From Acinetobacter baumannii (GTDB taxonomy: Bacteria; Pseudomonadota; Gammaproteobacteria; Pseudomonadales; Moraxellaceae), in the NCBI RefSeq assembly GCF_016508585.1, contig NZ_JADVOP010000025.1, positions 1-64,000 on the forward strand: a stretch of 64,000 bases of DNA. The letters are read 5' to 3'. The position numbers and the translations under genes were made by a program. Shown piece after piece: positions 54,594 through 63,671 of this stretch (the first letter of the stretch is position 1; the number at the start of each line of letters is the position of its first letter). The notes below the pieces were generated by a model. The model did not search any database. It worked only from the letters and a program-made list of their open reading frames with translations, and was not told where the DNA came from.

Positions 54594-55115
54594 TTAATAT
54601 GCCTCCATCATTAGGCATTTGGCAGTAAACTCGTATGTTCCAGTACTACTCATACAAGCACTATAATCACTCGCTTTTAGCTTTGATGCGGTTTCATCCC
54701 AGGCAGCAAACAAACATTTCCTTTTAATTGTACTACCGACACCTGGACAATCCGTCATCGTAATACTGATACCAATTTTAGATGCAGCATCGGCTGCCAA
54801 ATATGCATCATAATTCGCCATTTCTACTGGTGTACATGTTGTATTAAAACATTTCTTTTTTGCTGTCTTTTGTCCAACACCGATATAACTTTGCACAGCG
54901 ACAGGGTAGCTAGATTGACCAGTCGGATTAGCTCGAATACTTTCTGTTAGTCCTCTCAAAATAAGTGTTGCTTGAGATCTTGTTAGTGCCTCACCCGTCG
55001 CATCAACAGCTTTTAACTGTAAAGCAGTAAATCCCAAAACCCCAATCGCCAAGAGCACTAAAGCGACTAAAACTTCCACCAAACCTACACCCAATTGATT
55101 TTTCTTATTTTTCAT
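54594..55115 (-). CDS. pilV: type IV pilus minor pilin PilV
   Basis: The start is the ATG at 55115, which overlaps the fimT stop as ATGA, the classic translational-coupling junction; 55121 is the alternative. About 173 residues. The prepilin segment is NQLGVGLVEVLVALVLLAIG, with Glu at mature position 5. The head has several Cys (KKCFNTTC, MTDCPGVG, KRKCLFA, YSACMSST, AKCLMME), an unusually high number that suggests multiple disulfides. It is a minor component of the initiation complex with PilW, PilX and PilE. Confidence 0.88.
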   Translation of the reverse strand: MKNKKNQLGVGLVEVLVALVLLAIGVLGFTALQLKAVDATGEALTRSQATLILRGLTESIRANPTGQSSYPVAVQSYIGVGQKTAKKKCFNTTCTPVEMANYDAYLAADAASKIGISITMTDCPGVGSTIKRKCLFAAWDETASKLKASDYSACMSSTGTYEFTAKCLMMEAY

Positions 55116-55621
55116 GAGCATGCCCCCATTTTCTCAGAGGATGTAATACCAATAACCGATACCGTTATTTCCGTTAACTCTTTATTACCACAAATTGTTA
55201 TTTTTCTGGCTTTCAGGTTTGTACTCGGCACATTATCAAGCGATGAACCAATCGCACTAAAAACAACATTCACGTCTCCCCCCATACTTACAGCCTTATC
55301 AACATTGGCTAAAATGACACGTTTTGCATCAATATAATTTGAGACATTCGCACTACTCACACCTGCTTTGGTTAAACAAAGTGTTTTTGTTATCTCTTGG
55401 TTTAAGCTGTCTTTGTTTGGACAAACAATCACAGACATTTTTATAGACGATGCCCTACTCTTACCTTCTTTTAGCGCAGCCATGAGCTCTTCATTACTTT
55501 TACTTGCTTGATAAGTTGCTAATAGCTTCGAAAATGAAGGAACTGCAATCGTCGCAATAATCGCTAAAACAGCAATCGTCACCATCAATTCAATTAAGGT
55601 GAATCCCCGATTAATTTGCAT
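55112..55621 (-). CDS. fimT: FimT/FimU-type minor pseudopilin
   Basis: This is a 169-residue GspH/FimT family protein. The prepilin motif [22 protein letters not shown] is at residues 5-26, followed by the beta-sandwich head (SKSNEELMAALKEGKSRASS, a typical GspH block) with a Cys pair (IVCPNKD, TLCLTKAG). It is the first gene of the cluster and overlaps pilV by the ATGA. FimT-like proteins bind DNA during uptake in some naturally competent bacteria. The related FimU is a pilus tip component; I cannot distinguish the two reliably. Confidence 0.85.
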   Translation of the reverse strand: MQINRGFTLIELMVTIAVLAIIATIAVPSFSKLLATYQASKSNEELMAALKEGKSRASSIKMSVIVCPNKDSLNQEITKTLCLTKAGVSSANVSNYIDAKRVILANVDKAVSMGGDVNVVFSAIGSSLDNVPSTNLKARKITICGNKELTEITVSVIGITSSEKMGACS

Positions 55622-55711
55622 TCCAACCCCATCACTTCAAAACTTTACTCTATTTAAAATCATAACTTAAACGCTTACAAAACCAATACAAGTTGGATAA
55701 AAGGCATAAAA

Positions 55712-55744
55712 AAGCAGATAACTGAAATATTCAGCTATCTGCCT
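55712..55744 (-). terminator. intrinsic terminator of ispH
   Basis: Arms GCAGATAACTGA and TCAGCTATCTGC, with one mismatch and an AATAT loop, lie just past the ispH stop. The A-run at 55707-55713 reads as a T-run on the minus strand. Confidence 0.7.
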
Positions 55745-55762
55745 AAAAATTAACACTTATCT

Positions 55763-56713
55763 TTACGCTTGAGTTACATGAATCCGTAGCTCTTTTGGTA
55801 GGCTGAATGTGATGTTTTCCTCACGACCATTGAGTTCTTGTGGTGCTGTTGCCCCCCAGTCCTGTAAACGCTGAATCACCTGCTTAATCAAAATCTCAGG
55901 TGCAGAAGCTCCAGCAGTAACCCCGATTTTATGATCAGGACTAAACCATGCTTGTTGCAGCTCATCTGCATTATCCACCAAATAGGCATGTTTCCCCATT
56001 CTCTCTGCCAACTCACGTAGACGATTGGAGTTGGATGAGTTTGGAGAGCCTACGACCAATACCACATCACATTGTGTTGCCAGATCCCTGACAGCATCTT
56101 GACGGTTTTGAGTGGCATAACAGATGTCATCTTTACGAGGACCTTGGATTTGCGGAAATTTATGACGTAAAGCATCAATGACTTTAGCAGTATCATCAAT
56201 GGATAACGTAGTTTGAGTCACAAATGCCACTTTTTCAGGATGTTTAACTGTCAGTAATGCAACATCTTCTTCATCTTCAACCAGATAGATTTCACCCCCA
56301 TTTTTTTTGTCATACTGTCCCATTGTTCCTTCAACCTCAGGATGACCTTCATGACCGATGAGAATTGCTTCAGTCCCTTCACGGGCATATTTGGTGACTT
56401 CGATATGTACTTTGGTCACCAAGGGACAAGTGGCATCAAACACTTTTAATCCACGGCGTTCAGCTTCCTGTTGTACGGCTTTGGATACCCCATGTGCACT
56501 AAAAATAACAATATTATCATCCGGAACTTCATCTAACTCATCAACAAAAATCGCACCACGTTGACGAAGGTCATCCACCACAAATTTGTTATGGACCACT
56601 TCATGCCGGACATAGATCGGTGGGCTAAAACATTCAAGTGCACGATTGACAATGGCAATTGCACGATCTACACCTGCACAGAATCCACGTGGATTCGCCA
56701 ATACAATTTCCAT
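55763..56713 (-). CDS. ispH: 4-hydroxy-3-methylbut-2-enyl diphosphate reductase
   Basis: IspH is the last enzyme of the MEP isoprenoid pathway, making IPP and DMAPP from HMBPP. The chosen ATG at 56713 ([19 protein letters not shown]) gives 316 residues, the normal length; the open frame to 56767 is an unsupported extension. The three cluster Cys are in [18 protein letters not shown] and DDICYATQN, binding the [4Fe-4S] centre. Substrate residues His41-like (VHNK) and the Ser/Asn patch in [10 protein letters not shown] are present. It is a cytoplasmic enzyme, divergent from gmk. Confidence 0.95.
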   Translation of the reverse strand: MEIVLANPRGFCAGVDRAIAIVNRALECFSPPIYVRHEVVHNKFVVDDLRQRGAIFVDELDEVPDDNIVIFSAHGVSKAVQQEAERRGLKVFDATCPLVTKVHIEVTKYAREGTEAILIGHEGHPEVEGTMGQYDKKNGGEIYLVEDEEDVALLTVKHPEKVAFVTQTTLSIDDTAKVIDALRHKFPQIQGPRKDDICYATQNRQDAVRDLATQCDVVLVVGSPNSSNSNRLRELAERMGKHAYLVDNADELQQAWFSPDHKIGVTAGASAPEILIKQVIQRLQDWGATAPQELNGREENITFSLPKELRIHVTQA

Positions 56714-56847
56714 AAAATCCTCAATGTTCACTTCAATGGTTGAATATATTTTAGCGATTAAACACAAACAATGTGTAAAAACTGTTTTGTTTGTCTGCGC
56801 TCTACTCTAAAATAGAGAAGATATTTTATCATATCAGGAAAAATATC

Positions 56848-57468
56848 ATGTCGGGTCTATTGTTTGTCGTTTCTGCGGCTTCAGGAACAGGCAAAACATC
56901 TCTCGTGAAGGCACTACTTGAACGTGTAAGCAACTTACATGTTTCTGTTTCTCATACGACTCGTGGTCAACGACCTGGCGAACTCGACGGTGTTCATTAT
57001 CATTTCACTTCTAAAGAAAACTTTCTTGAACAGGTGAATCAAGGCGGTTTTATCGAATATGCCGAAGTTTTTGGCAATTACTATGGTACTGCACAAGCAA
57101 CGGTAAAAGAACAGTTGGCAAAAGGTCATGATGTTCTTTTAGAAATTGACTGGCAAGGCGCTGAACAAGTTCGTAAACTTTTTCCTGAATCTAAACAAAT
57201 CTTTATCCTTCCTCCAACACAGTTTGATCTTCGTCAGCGTCTTTCCAATCGAGGAACTGACTCTGTTGAAGTGATTGAGCATCGTCTCAGCTGTGCTGTT
57301 GAAGACATGCAGCAGTATGTGAATTTTGAATACATCATTATCAATGATGATTTCAATAAAGCACTGCATGATCTCGAGTCTGTGATCAATGCCAATCGTT
57401 TAAAAATTGAACAACAAGCAAACCGTCATCAAGCCTTAATCAGCAAACTCATTACACCGCAAAGTTAA
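56848..57468 (+). CDS. gmk: guanylate kinase
   Basis: Gmk phosphorylates GMP to GDP. The ATG at 56848 (MSGLLFVVSAASGTGKTSLV) gives 206 residues; the upstream frame to 56791 is not needed. The P-loop SAASGTGKTS is slightly altered from the usual PSGAGKSS, with Thr in place of the final Ser. SHTTRGQRPGELDGVHYHF contains the Arg and Gly/Asp of the GMP site, and LLEIDWQGAEQVRK is the core strand. It precedes rpoZ and spoT, as in E. coli. Confidence 0.95.
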   Translation: MSGLLFVVSAASGTGKTSLVKALLERVSNLHVSVSHTTRGQRPGELDGVHYHFTSKENFLEQVNQGGFIEYAEVFGNYYGTAQATVKEQLAKGHDVLLEIDWQGAEQVRKLFPESKQIFILPPTQFDLRQRLSNRGTDSVEVIEHRLSCAVEDMQQYVNFEYIIINDDFNKALHDLESVINANRLKIEQQANRHQALISKLITPQS

Positions 57469-57581
57469 TTTTTTTGAGCTGAAGTTTATTCAATAAGCAT
57501 CGATTAAAACTTGAGTCTGTGATGAAAGCATTTTATACTGCACAGTCTATTTAAAAATTTTGTATTCAAACGAGAATTCTT

Positions 57582-57863
57582 ATGGCACGCGTAACCGTTG
57601 AAGATTGTTTAGACCATGTAGACAACCGCTTTGAGCTTGTACTAGTGGCAAGCAAACGCGCGCGTCAATTGGCACGTCAAGGTATTGAACCTACTGTTGA
57701 GTGGGACAATGACAAACCCACTGTTGTTGCATTACGTGAAATTGCAGTCGGTCATGTGACTAAAGATATTTTGAAACAGCGTGATCAAGATTATCAAACA
57801 TCGAGTCTTGACCTTGCTCTATCTGCAAACAACCTAAATCTTGAAGGCTTTTCTTTCCAATAA
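57582..57863 (+). CDS. rpoZ: RNA polymerase omega subunit
   Basis: Omega is the small chaperone-like subunit of RNA polymerase and helps bind ppGpp in E. coli. The 93-residue protein has [20 protein letters not shown], then [11 protein letters not shown] and [12 protein letters not shown], all conserved. A terminator follows directly. Confidence 0.95.
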   Translation: MARVTVEDCLDHVDNRFELVLVASKRARQLARQGIEPTVEWDNDKPTVVALREIAVGHVTKDILKQRDQDYQTSSLDLALSANNLNLEGFSFQ

Positions 57864-57878
57864 GTTCAGCTTTTTATC

Positions 57879-57907
57879 AAAGCCTAGTTTTTCAACTAGG
57901 CTTTTTT
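57879..57907 (+). terminator. intrinsic terminator of rpoZ
   Basis: Arms AAAGCCTAGTT (57879-57889) and AACTAGGCTTT (57894-57904), with a TTTC loop, are followed by a T-run. Confidence 0.85.
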
Positions 57908-58073
57908 ATTGCAGCCATTTTTCAAAAAAATTGCCAACTGATCGACAAATTTAGAAATATTTGTTAAAAAAAATAAATATTTTTTCGGTCTAGAAATTGA
58001 CAAGTCGCTCAATATGCTTTTCATTAAGCATTAGGAAAAGATTTCAAATTTGTAATTTAAGATAGGTGTTTAT

Positions 58074-60185
58074 ATGCCAGGCCAAGAGGTCAGCCAAGCC
58101 AAGCAACAGCTTAACGTAATTATCGACGCTTATTTAAAACCAAGCGATGTCGAGCGGGTTCTTACGGCTTGTGATTATGCTGACATTGCGCATGATGGTA
58201 TTACACGTAAAAGTGGTGAACCCTATATCCTACATCCAATCGCAGTAAGCTGTATTTTGGCGCATATGCGTATGGATGCCGAAACATTGATGGCAGCTTT
58301 GCTGCATGATGTGATTGAAGATACTGATTTTACCAAAGAAGACATTACTGAAAAATTTGGCAAGACCGTTGCAGAGTTGGTTGACGGTGTCACCAAACTC
58401 AGCCACTCCAGCGACAAAGAATATAATAAAGCAGCATCTTTCCGCAAAATTCTTCAAGCAACCTTACAAGATCCTCGCGTCATTATCATCAAGCTTGCAG
58501 ATCGTTATCACAACATGACCACGCTAGGTGCATTACGCCCAGATAAACGTGCGCGTATTGCCCAAGAAACCTTTGATATTTTTGTACCTATGGCACGTCT
58601 TGTCGGTATGAATGAAATGGCTGATAACCTAGAGCATTTGTGCTATCAAAATCTTGATCTGGATATGTACAATGATGTGCAGGAGAATTTACTTAAAACC
58701 AAACCAGAACGATGTAAATACCAATCTGTTTGGGAACAAAATTTAGCTGAATTGCTCAATAACTATAATATTCAAGGGCGTATTAAAAAGAAAAACAATA
58801 ATATCGAATTATTGCGCCACTTTGTTAAAAATGAAATTGATTTGCAGGAACTCACACATAGCCATGCTTTTGAAATTATTCTACAAAGCATTGCCGACTG
58901 TGACCGTCTGGTCGATGCCTTACGGGAAAACTTCCAGGTTTTAGACTATGAAGACCATATTCGCCGCCCCTTACCTGGCGGTAATCAATCGTTAATGATC
59001 AAGCTTAAAGGTGAGCGCACTACACTTTCGCTGACCATCCAGACAGAATTGATGCGTAAAGCAGCTCGATTTGGTGTGGTTTTGGGTGAGAATGCACCAC
59101 AAGCTTGTCGTTCAGCAATTCAAGCCTCAATGAAGAATCTAGATCTTTTGGTTGGTAATGAATGTGCTAAAACCACATTTAGTGATTTGCTGGATTATCT
59201 ACACCAAGAAAAAATTTGGGTTTATACCCCACATGGTCAGTTGCATGAGTTACCACAAGGTGCAACTGCTGTTGATTTTGCCTATTCAGCAAGTTTATTT
59301 TTGGGTAACCATGCTGTGGGTGCCAAAATCAATGGAGAAATTAAACCACTTTCAACCCCTCTGGTCAGTGGACAAGTGGTTGAGGTCATCACTGATGTAT
59401 TGGCAACACCAAATCCGGATTGGTTAAGTTTTATCAACACCCAGAAAGCACGGCGTGCAATTCAAAATATTTTACGTGACCAAGATCTTGAAGAACAGCG
59501 TTTGGTTGGGCAACAAGCATTAAACCGTGCTTTAAAATTATTTAATCGCTCCATCAAAGATCTATCGGAAGCAGATTGGGCCGACCTGTTGGAATGGCGC
59601 CATATTCAAGATCAAGATACTTTATTTGAGCAAATCGCTGTAGGCGATTTACTGCCTCAGTTGGTTGCCAACCATTTATATGCGCAATCTCAAAATACTG
59701 AAGAACATGCCTCAAATCGTTTAATTCAGGGTACGGATGGTGTAGATGTTAAATATGCACATTGCTGCAATCCCGTATTAGGCGATCCAATACAAGGACA
59801 TTTATCCCGTCGTGGTTTGATTGTTCACCGTGAGCGCTGCCACAATCTTTTGCACGAGCAACATTTGCATCCTGAAAATATCATGTTGCTGCATTGGACC
59901 TCTGAACAGGAAGATGATGTTAACTTCAATGCGTACTTAAGTATTGATTTGGTTTTAACTGATGAACAAATTTCCGAATTGATTTATCTCTGCCGTAAAG
60001 CAAAAACAGGCGTAGAATCAGTACACACTCATGAAGATAAAACCTATGTAAATATTGTGGTGAATAACCGAAAACAGATTGCGCAGATTATTCGTGAACT
60101 CCGTATGCAGTTTGGTTTCCCTCGGATCAGTCGATTGGCAATGCCAATTGCAATCAATGAAACACTGAAAGCAAAAGCATGCTAA
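58074..60185 (+). CDS. spoT: SpoT-type (p)ppGpp hydrolase with degenerate synthetase domain
   Basis: This 703-residue protein follows E. coli SpoT length and domain order. Hydrolase HD domain: His54, the HD pair 78-79 in LLHDVIEDTDF, and Asp143 in LADRYHNM are intact. Synthetase domain: the positions of the usual D-x-Y-A-F-R, GYQSLH and E-V-Q-I-R motifs read THSHAFEII (near 262), GNQSLM (303-308) and LTIQTEL (about 320), so the catalytic Asp, Arg, Tyr, His and Glu are missing. TGS (about 383-440) and C-terminal ACT regions are present. It should hydrolyse but not make ppGpp. I recall that Acinetobacter SpoT has been described as a monofunctional hydrolase, which fits. Confidence 0.9.
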   Translation: MPGQEVSQAKQQLNVIIDAYLKPSDVERVLTACDYADIAHDGITRKSGEPYILHPIAVSCILAHMRMDAETLMAALLHDVIEDTDFTKEDITEKFGKTVAELVDGVTKLSHSSDKEYNKAASFRKILQATLQDPRVIIIKLADRYHNMTTLGALRPDKRARIAQETFDIFVPMARLVGMNEMADNLEHLCYQNLDLDMYNDVQENLLKTKPERCKYQSVWEQNLAELLNNYNIQGRIKKKNNNIELLRHFVKNEIDLQELTHSHAFEIILQSIADCDRLVDALRENFQVLDYEDHIRRPLPGGNQSLMIKLKGERTTLSLTIQTELMRKAARFGVVLGENAPQACRSAIQASMKNLDLLVGNECAKTTFSDLLDYLHQEKIWVYTPHGQLHELPQGATAVDFAYSASLFLGNHAVGAKINGEIKPLSTPLVSGQVVEVITDVLATPNPDWLSFINTQKARRAIQNILRDQDLEEQRLVGQQALNRALKLFNRSIKDLSEADWADLLEWRHIQDQDTLFEQIAVGDLLPQLVANHLYAQSQNTEEHASNRLIQGTDGVDVKYAHCCNPVLGDPIQGHLSRRGLIVHRERCHNLLHEQHLHPENIMLLHWTSEQEDDVNFNAYLSIDLVLTDEQISELIYLCRKAKTGVESVHTHEDKTYVNIVVNNRKQIAQIIRELRMQFGFPRISRLAMPIAINETLKAKAC

Positions 60186-60277
60186 ATTAAGCAGTACGCT
60201 ATTTATCGTTATTCGTCGATCAATGGTATAGCGCATATGTATCATGATGAAATGATTAAAAAATCAAGGAGAAATCA

Positions 60278-60661
60278 ATGTCCCGCCAAGTGATTCATAC
60301 TGAAAATGCCCCTGCTGCGATTGGTACTTATTCACAAGCAATCCTCGTAGACAATACTTTATATCTTTCAGGGCAGATTGGCTTAGACCCATACAGCATG
60401 GAATTGGTTGAAGGCATTGAAGCGCAAATCCGACGCGTTTTTGACAATTTAAAAGCAGTCTGTGAAGCAGCAGGTGGTTCTTTAGCTGATATCGCAAAAC
60501 TCAATATTTTCCTGACAGATTTATCAAATTTTCAGTTGGTTAATCAAATTATGGGAGAATACTTTGCTCAACCCTACCCAGCACGTGCTGCGCTAGGCGT
60601 TGCAGCCCTGCCCAAAGGTGCATTGGTTGAGATGGATGGTGTGGTGATTATTCCTCAATAA
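60278..60661 (+). CDS. ridA: RidA family enamine/imine deaminase
   Basis: RidA clears reactive 2-aminoacrylate-type enamines formed by PLP enzymes. The 127-residue protein has [21 protein letters not shown], the catalytic Arg in [10 protein letters not shown] (near 103) and Glu in [10 protein letters not shown] (near 117). It lies after spoT, as in many gammaproteobacteria, but the 90-base gap and the missing terminator leave cotranscription open. A hairpin terminator follows. Confidence 0.93.
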   Translation: MSRQVIHTENAPAAIGTYSQAILVDNTLYLSGQIGLDPYSMELVEGIEAQIRRVFDNLKAVCEAAGGSLADIAKLNIFLTDLSNFQLVNQIMGEYFAQPYPARAALGVAALPKGALVEMDGVVIIPQ

Positions 60662-60717
60662 TTGCATTTAAAAGTATTTTTACTAAGCAATTGATTTAAA
60701 ATGTATTAAAAATATAC

Positions 60718-60748
60718 AAAAAATACTACCGATCAGGTGGTATTTTTT
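60718..60748 (+). terminator. intrinsic terminator of ridA
   Basis: Arms AAATACTACC (60721-60730) and GGTGGTATTT (60736-60745), with a GATCA loop and one G-U pair, are followed by a T-run. Confidence 0.8.
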
Positions 60749-60802
60749 TATTCAAAAAGCCAATCATAATAAGTGATATTTTAAATAAATTTCATTGACA
60801 AA

Positions 60803-60817
60803 TGATAACAATTATCA
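60803..60817. promoter_or_regulatory. Fur box upstream of bfd
   Basis: The 15-base TGATAACAATTATCA differs from the 7-1-7 Fur consensus TGATAATNATTATCA at only two central positions. It sits 41 bases upstream of the bfd ATG, so Fur-iron should repress bfd when iron is plentiful. Confidence 0.75.
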
Positions 60818-60858
60818 ATAATATTAGATATCGCATTTAACCGCTGGGTTGAGTTTTC

Positions 60859-61053
60859 ATGTACGTATGCTTATGTCGTGGTATTACAGATCAAGATATT
60901 AAAGACGCTATGGCAAATGGTGCGGAAAGCTATCGTGAAGTGCGTGAACTATTGGATTTGGGTACCTGCTGTGGTCGCTGTGCGCCTGAAGCAAAAAGCA
61001 TCATCAATGAAGAGCTTGCACTGATTGCCGCACGTATTTCCGTTGCTGCTTAA
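60859..61053 (+). CDS. bfd: bacterioferritin-associated ferredoxin
   Basis: Bfd is a 64-residue [2Fe-2S] ferredoxin that docks on bacterioferritin at its heme and reduces the stored iron for release. The four cluster Cys are in YVCLCRGIT and LGTCCGRCAPEA; the usual set is C4, C6, C38 and C41-like. The gene is preceded by a Fur box and followed by a hairpin terminator. Bfr lies about 310 bases further on. Confidence 0.95.
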   Translation: MYVCLCRGITDQDIKDAMANGAESYREVRELLDLGTCCGRCAPEAKSIINEELALIAARISVAA

Positions 61054-61367
61054 TGATTCCATGCCCCATCAAGAATTTCCCTATAACGATAATAAATAAG
61101 TTTTCTAATGATCCCCGGATCATTCTCCTCCCCCGCTTCGACTCAAAGCGGGTTCATTTTTTGGATAACCTGCCTCAATAAACCAACACTCTATTGTTTT
61201 TGATTGCGATTTTCATTTGCCGTTCTATAAATAACTCGTCAGCATCTAAAAAGTTGATTAATATAGACTGATATCAGATTGCCTTAATCACTATATTTCA
61301 ATGACATCATTTTCAGTGAAAAACTTGGATATGATTTAAGGCAGAAATTTAGAGTGGAGCTTTGACC
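61054..61367. other. intergenic region between bfd and bfr
   Basis: It holds the bfd terminator (61132-61162), an 18-base palindrome AATGATCCCCGGATCATT (61108-61125) and the presumed bfr promoter. The ribosome binding site GGAG at 61356-61359 is eight bases before the bfr ATG. I see no Fur box directly before bfr and no further gene. Confidence 0.5.
61132..61162 (+). terminator. intrinsic terminator of bfd
   Basis: Arms CCCGCTT (61132-61138) and AAGCGGG (61146-61152) with a CGACTCA loop are followed by TTCATTTTTT. Confidence 0.75.
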
Positions 61368-61832
61368 ATGAAAGGCAATCGAGACGTTATCAACCAACTT
61401 AATCAAGTACTTTTTCATCACCTGACGGCAATCAACCAATATTTCTTACATTCACGTATGTTTAATGACTGGGGAATTGAACAACTTGGTTCTGCTGAAT
61501 ATAAAGAATCAATTCGTCAGATGAAGCATGCCGATAAAATTATTGAACGTATTCTTTTTTTAGAAGGTTTACCTAATCTTCAACATTTAGGCAAACTGTA
61601 TATCGGTCAGCATACGCTTGAAGTTTTGAATTGTGATGTTCGCAAAGTAAAAGAAAATATTGAAGCATTAAAAACTGCAGTTGCATTGGCAGAAACACAT
61701 TTAGACTATGTAACACGCGATCTGGTACAAGAAATTCTAGAAAAAGAAGAAGAGTATTGGGACTGGACAACTACTCAATTAGATCTTACTGAAAGTGTAG
61801 GCATCGAGAATTATATCCAAAGCCAAATGTAA
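61368..61832 (+). CDS. bfr: bacterioferritin, heme-binding (beta-type) subunit lacking ferroxidase ligands
   Basis: This is a 154-residue bacterioferritin aligned without gaps to E. coli Bfr from residue 1. The heme-binding Met52 is present in QMKHADKI, and His54 and Glu127 are kept. Four ferroxidase residues are replaced: Glu18 to His, Glu51 to Gln, Glu94 to Val and His130 to Tyr. This matches the beta-type (heme) subunit of two-subunit bacterioferritins, such as those of Pseudomonas putida and Neisseria, where a partner alpha subunit provides the ferroxidase centre. It should form mixed 24-mers, and Bfd would dock at the heme. The ATG at 61368 has a GGAG ribosome binding site; the TTG at 61362 is less likely. 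Confidence 0.9.
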   Translation: MKGNRDVINQLNQVLFHHLTAINQYFLHSRMFNDWGIEQLGSAEYKESIRQMKHADKIIERILFLEGLPNLQHLGKLYIGQHTLEVLNCDVRKVKENIEALKTAVALAETHLDYVTRDLVQEILEKEEEYWDWTTTQLDLTESVGIENYIQSQM

Positions 61833-61844
61833 GTTTGACTCTGT

Positions 61845-61872
61845 AAAAAAATCCCCTATTGGGGATTTTTTT
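61845..61872 (+). terminator. intrinsic terminator of bfr
   Basis: Perfect arms AAAAAAATCCCC (61845-61856) and GGGGATTTTTTT (61861-61872) with a TATT loop lie 13 bases after the bfr stop. Confidence 0.9.
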
Positions 61873-61968
61873 ACGTTGTCGTTGGGATAATTTTAAGCTT
61901 GGTTTTGAGCGTGAAATACCATTCAACTCAAGTTTTAAAATTAAGAATTCATTTTTATAAAAAGAATT

Positions 61969-63618
61969 CTACTGTGTTGAAATGGAAGCAGGCAATAATT
62001 CCTGATAGCTTTTATCTTGTCCATGCAAGGTCTTTAAAATCCACAACTGATGCTCAGCTTCAGATTTTTTACCGTTAAAGGCCAAGACTTGTGCATATTT
62101 ATGAATATCGTATGCAGATGCTAAATTTGCCACCATACGCCCCATATACTGCAGTTGTTGATCTGTCATTTTTGTATAAGGGTTTAAACCAATCCACCAT
62201 ACACGCTCTTTAAACTGTGTCAGCAACCAAATATCTTGATTCATCACGGCTTGCTGTGAAGCAATTAAAGGCGTCTTTTTGGTCACAAAAACACTTTGCT
62301 GACGGTATAAAATATAGTCTCGATAAATCACACCAACCAGTATAAGACCGATCACAATAATAGTCACAGTGATCGATGATTTCAGCTTCACAGTCGGTAG
62401 CTGAGGATATTGCGCTTGAATCAGCCCCAACAAAAAACCCAGAGGCAGTAAAAAGTAAGCATAGTGAATCGGATATTCTAACAAAGCATGAATCAGAATG
62501 GCACAGACCATTAAACTGGCTGCAATTGAAACAGGTTCTTTTATCCCTTTATTCAACCAATACAACCAAAAAACAACATACAGAATGATCAATCCGCCGA
62601 TTGGAATACCATTCCAGAGCAATAAATCCAAAACCACGTTATGTGCTGTTTTATACCATTCGTGCGATGGATATAAATCAAAAGCTGCAATTTGCGCCAT
62701 TCCTGTTTGATTCCAGCCATAACCCAGCCAAGGCTTTTCTGAAATCGCAATCAAAGCTTGGTTCCACATATCCAATCGCAGATAACCCGAACTTGCCCGC
62801 TCTACCACTGAGGAAGCTTGTGCAATGTCTTGTGTTGATACCGCAGTAATCCATTGATTAATTAGTGGCAAACTAGTGATAAGAACAACAAATATCCCAC
62901 TCCATAGCAACAGCTTGACAAATCCAAAACGTTTGGTTTGACCAAATTGCTTAACCGTCAAATAGATCAGTGTGAATAAGCATACTACCCATGCAGTACG
63001 TGACTGGGTTAATGCAATGGTCAATAGAAAGACACTTGCAGATGGTACAAGGAGATAATTGGGTAAGATTTTCTTTTCATAAAAGTACAAGCATGCAAAT
63101 ACGCCCATACAAATAAAGGTCGCTAAATTGTTGGGTTGGGCAAAGTTTGCATAAGGGCGATTACCATTGAGCAGATTGACCAAGGGTCTAAAATATTCAT
63201 TGATATCCAACCATTGCATGATTGCAATAAAGCTTGAAAGTATTCCACCCGTAAACACCACCAGACAGAAAATTTTAAAGATCTGTTCTCTTTGCCCCTT
63301 TTCGCCAATTGCCAAGTTATAGCCAACAATCACCATCAACCAAAACATAGCAATGTAGGCTGTACAAAGTAAGGCATTACTTAAATATAGAATCTCACCA
63401 AAGCCCAACTGAATGAGAGGAATTGCAAGTACAGGCAATACAAGTAATTGGGGTTTAGGTATTTTTAAATCTTGATGGTAAAAAACACTTAACAATGCCA
63501 ATGCTGATAGAAAAGTCAAAACTTCACTACCAAAAGTCGTCCATGGCATTTTATGGATCGGTAAAAGCCAAGCAAGTAAAAGCAGTAAGGCTGAAAGGAT
63601 ATAAGGAATGGCTTTCAT
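61969..63618 (-). CDS. pglL: PglL/O-antigen-ligase family oligosaccharyltransferase
   Basis: This is a 549-residue inner-membrane protein with about 12 helices. The O-antigen polymerase/ligase (Wzy_C) domain spans about residues 195-360 and contains LGYGWNQTGMAQIAAFD and SHEWYKTAHNVVLDLLLWNG, where His in TAHN is the key ligase residue. A second C-terminal domain (about 440-549) resembles the Wzy_C_2/PglL tail. It transfers lipid-linked glycan to proteins in the periplasm. It lies just downstream of a pilin gene, the arrangement of Acinetobacter pilin-specific ligases (TfpO beside pilA, PglL-ComP beside comP). The pilin does not end in Ser, which argues for the ComP type. Confidence 0.82.
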   Translation of the reverse strand: MKAIPYILSALLLLLAWLLPIHKMPWTTFGSEVLTFLSALALLSVFYHQDLKIPKPQLLVLPVLAIPLIQLGFGEILYLSNALLCTAYIAMFWLMVIVGYNLAIGEKGQREQIFKIFCLVVFTGGILSSFIAIMQWLDINEYFRPLVNLLNGNRPYANFAQPNNLATFICMGVFACLYFYEKKILPNYLLVPSASVFLLTIALTQSRTAWVVCLFTLIYLTVKQFGQTKRFGFVKLLLWSGIFVVLITSLPLINQWITAVSTQDIAQASSVVERASSGYLRLDMWNQALIAISEKPWLGYGWNQTGMAQIAAFDLYPSHEWYKTAHNVVLDLLLWNGIPIGGLIILYVVFWLYWLNKGIKEPVSIAASLMVCAILIHALLEYPIHYAYFLLPLGFLLGLIQAQYPQLPTVKLKSSITVTIIVIGLILVGVIYRDYILYRQQSVFVTKKTPLIASQQAVMNQDIWLLTQFKERVWWIGLNPYTKMTDQQLQYMGRMVANLASAYDIHKYAQVLAFNGKKSEAEHQLWILKTLHGQDKSYQELLPASISTQ

Positions 63619-63671
63619 ATGAAAAGTAAACAGAAAAACTGGGCTATTATAGCGTTTCTAGCACTTTTTGT

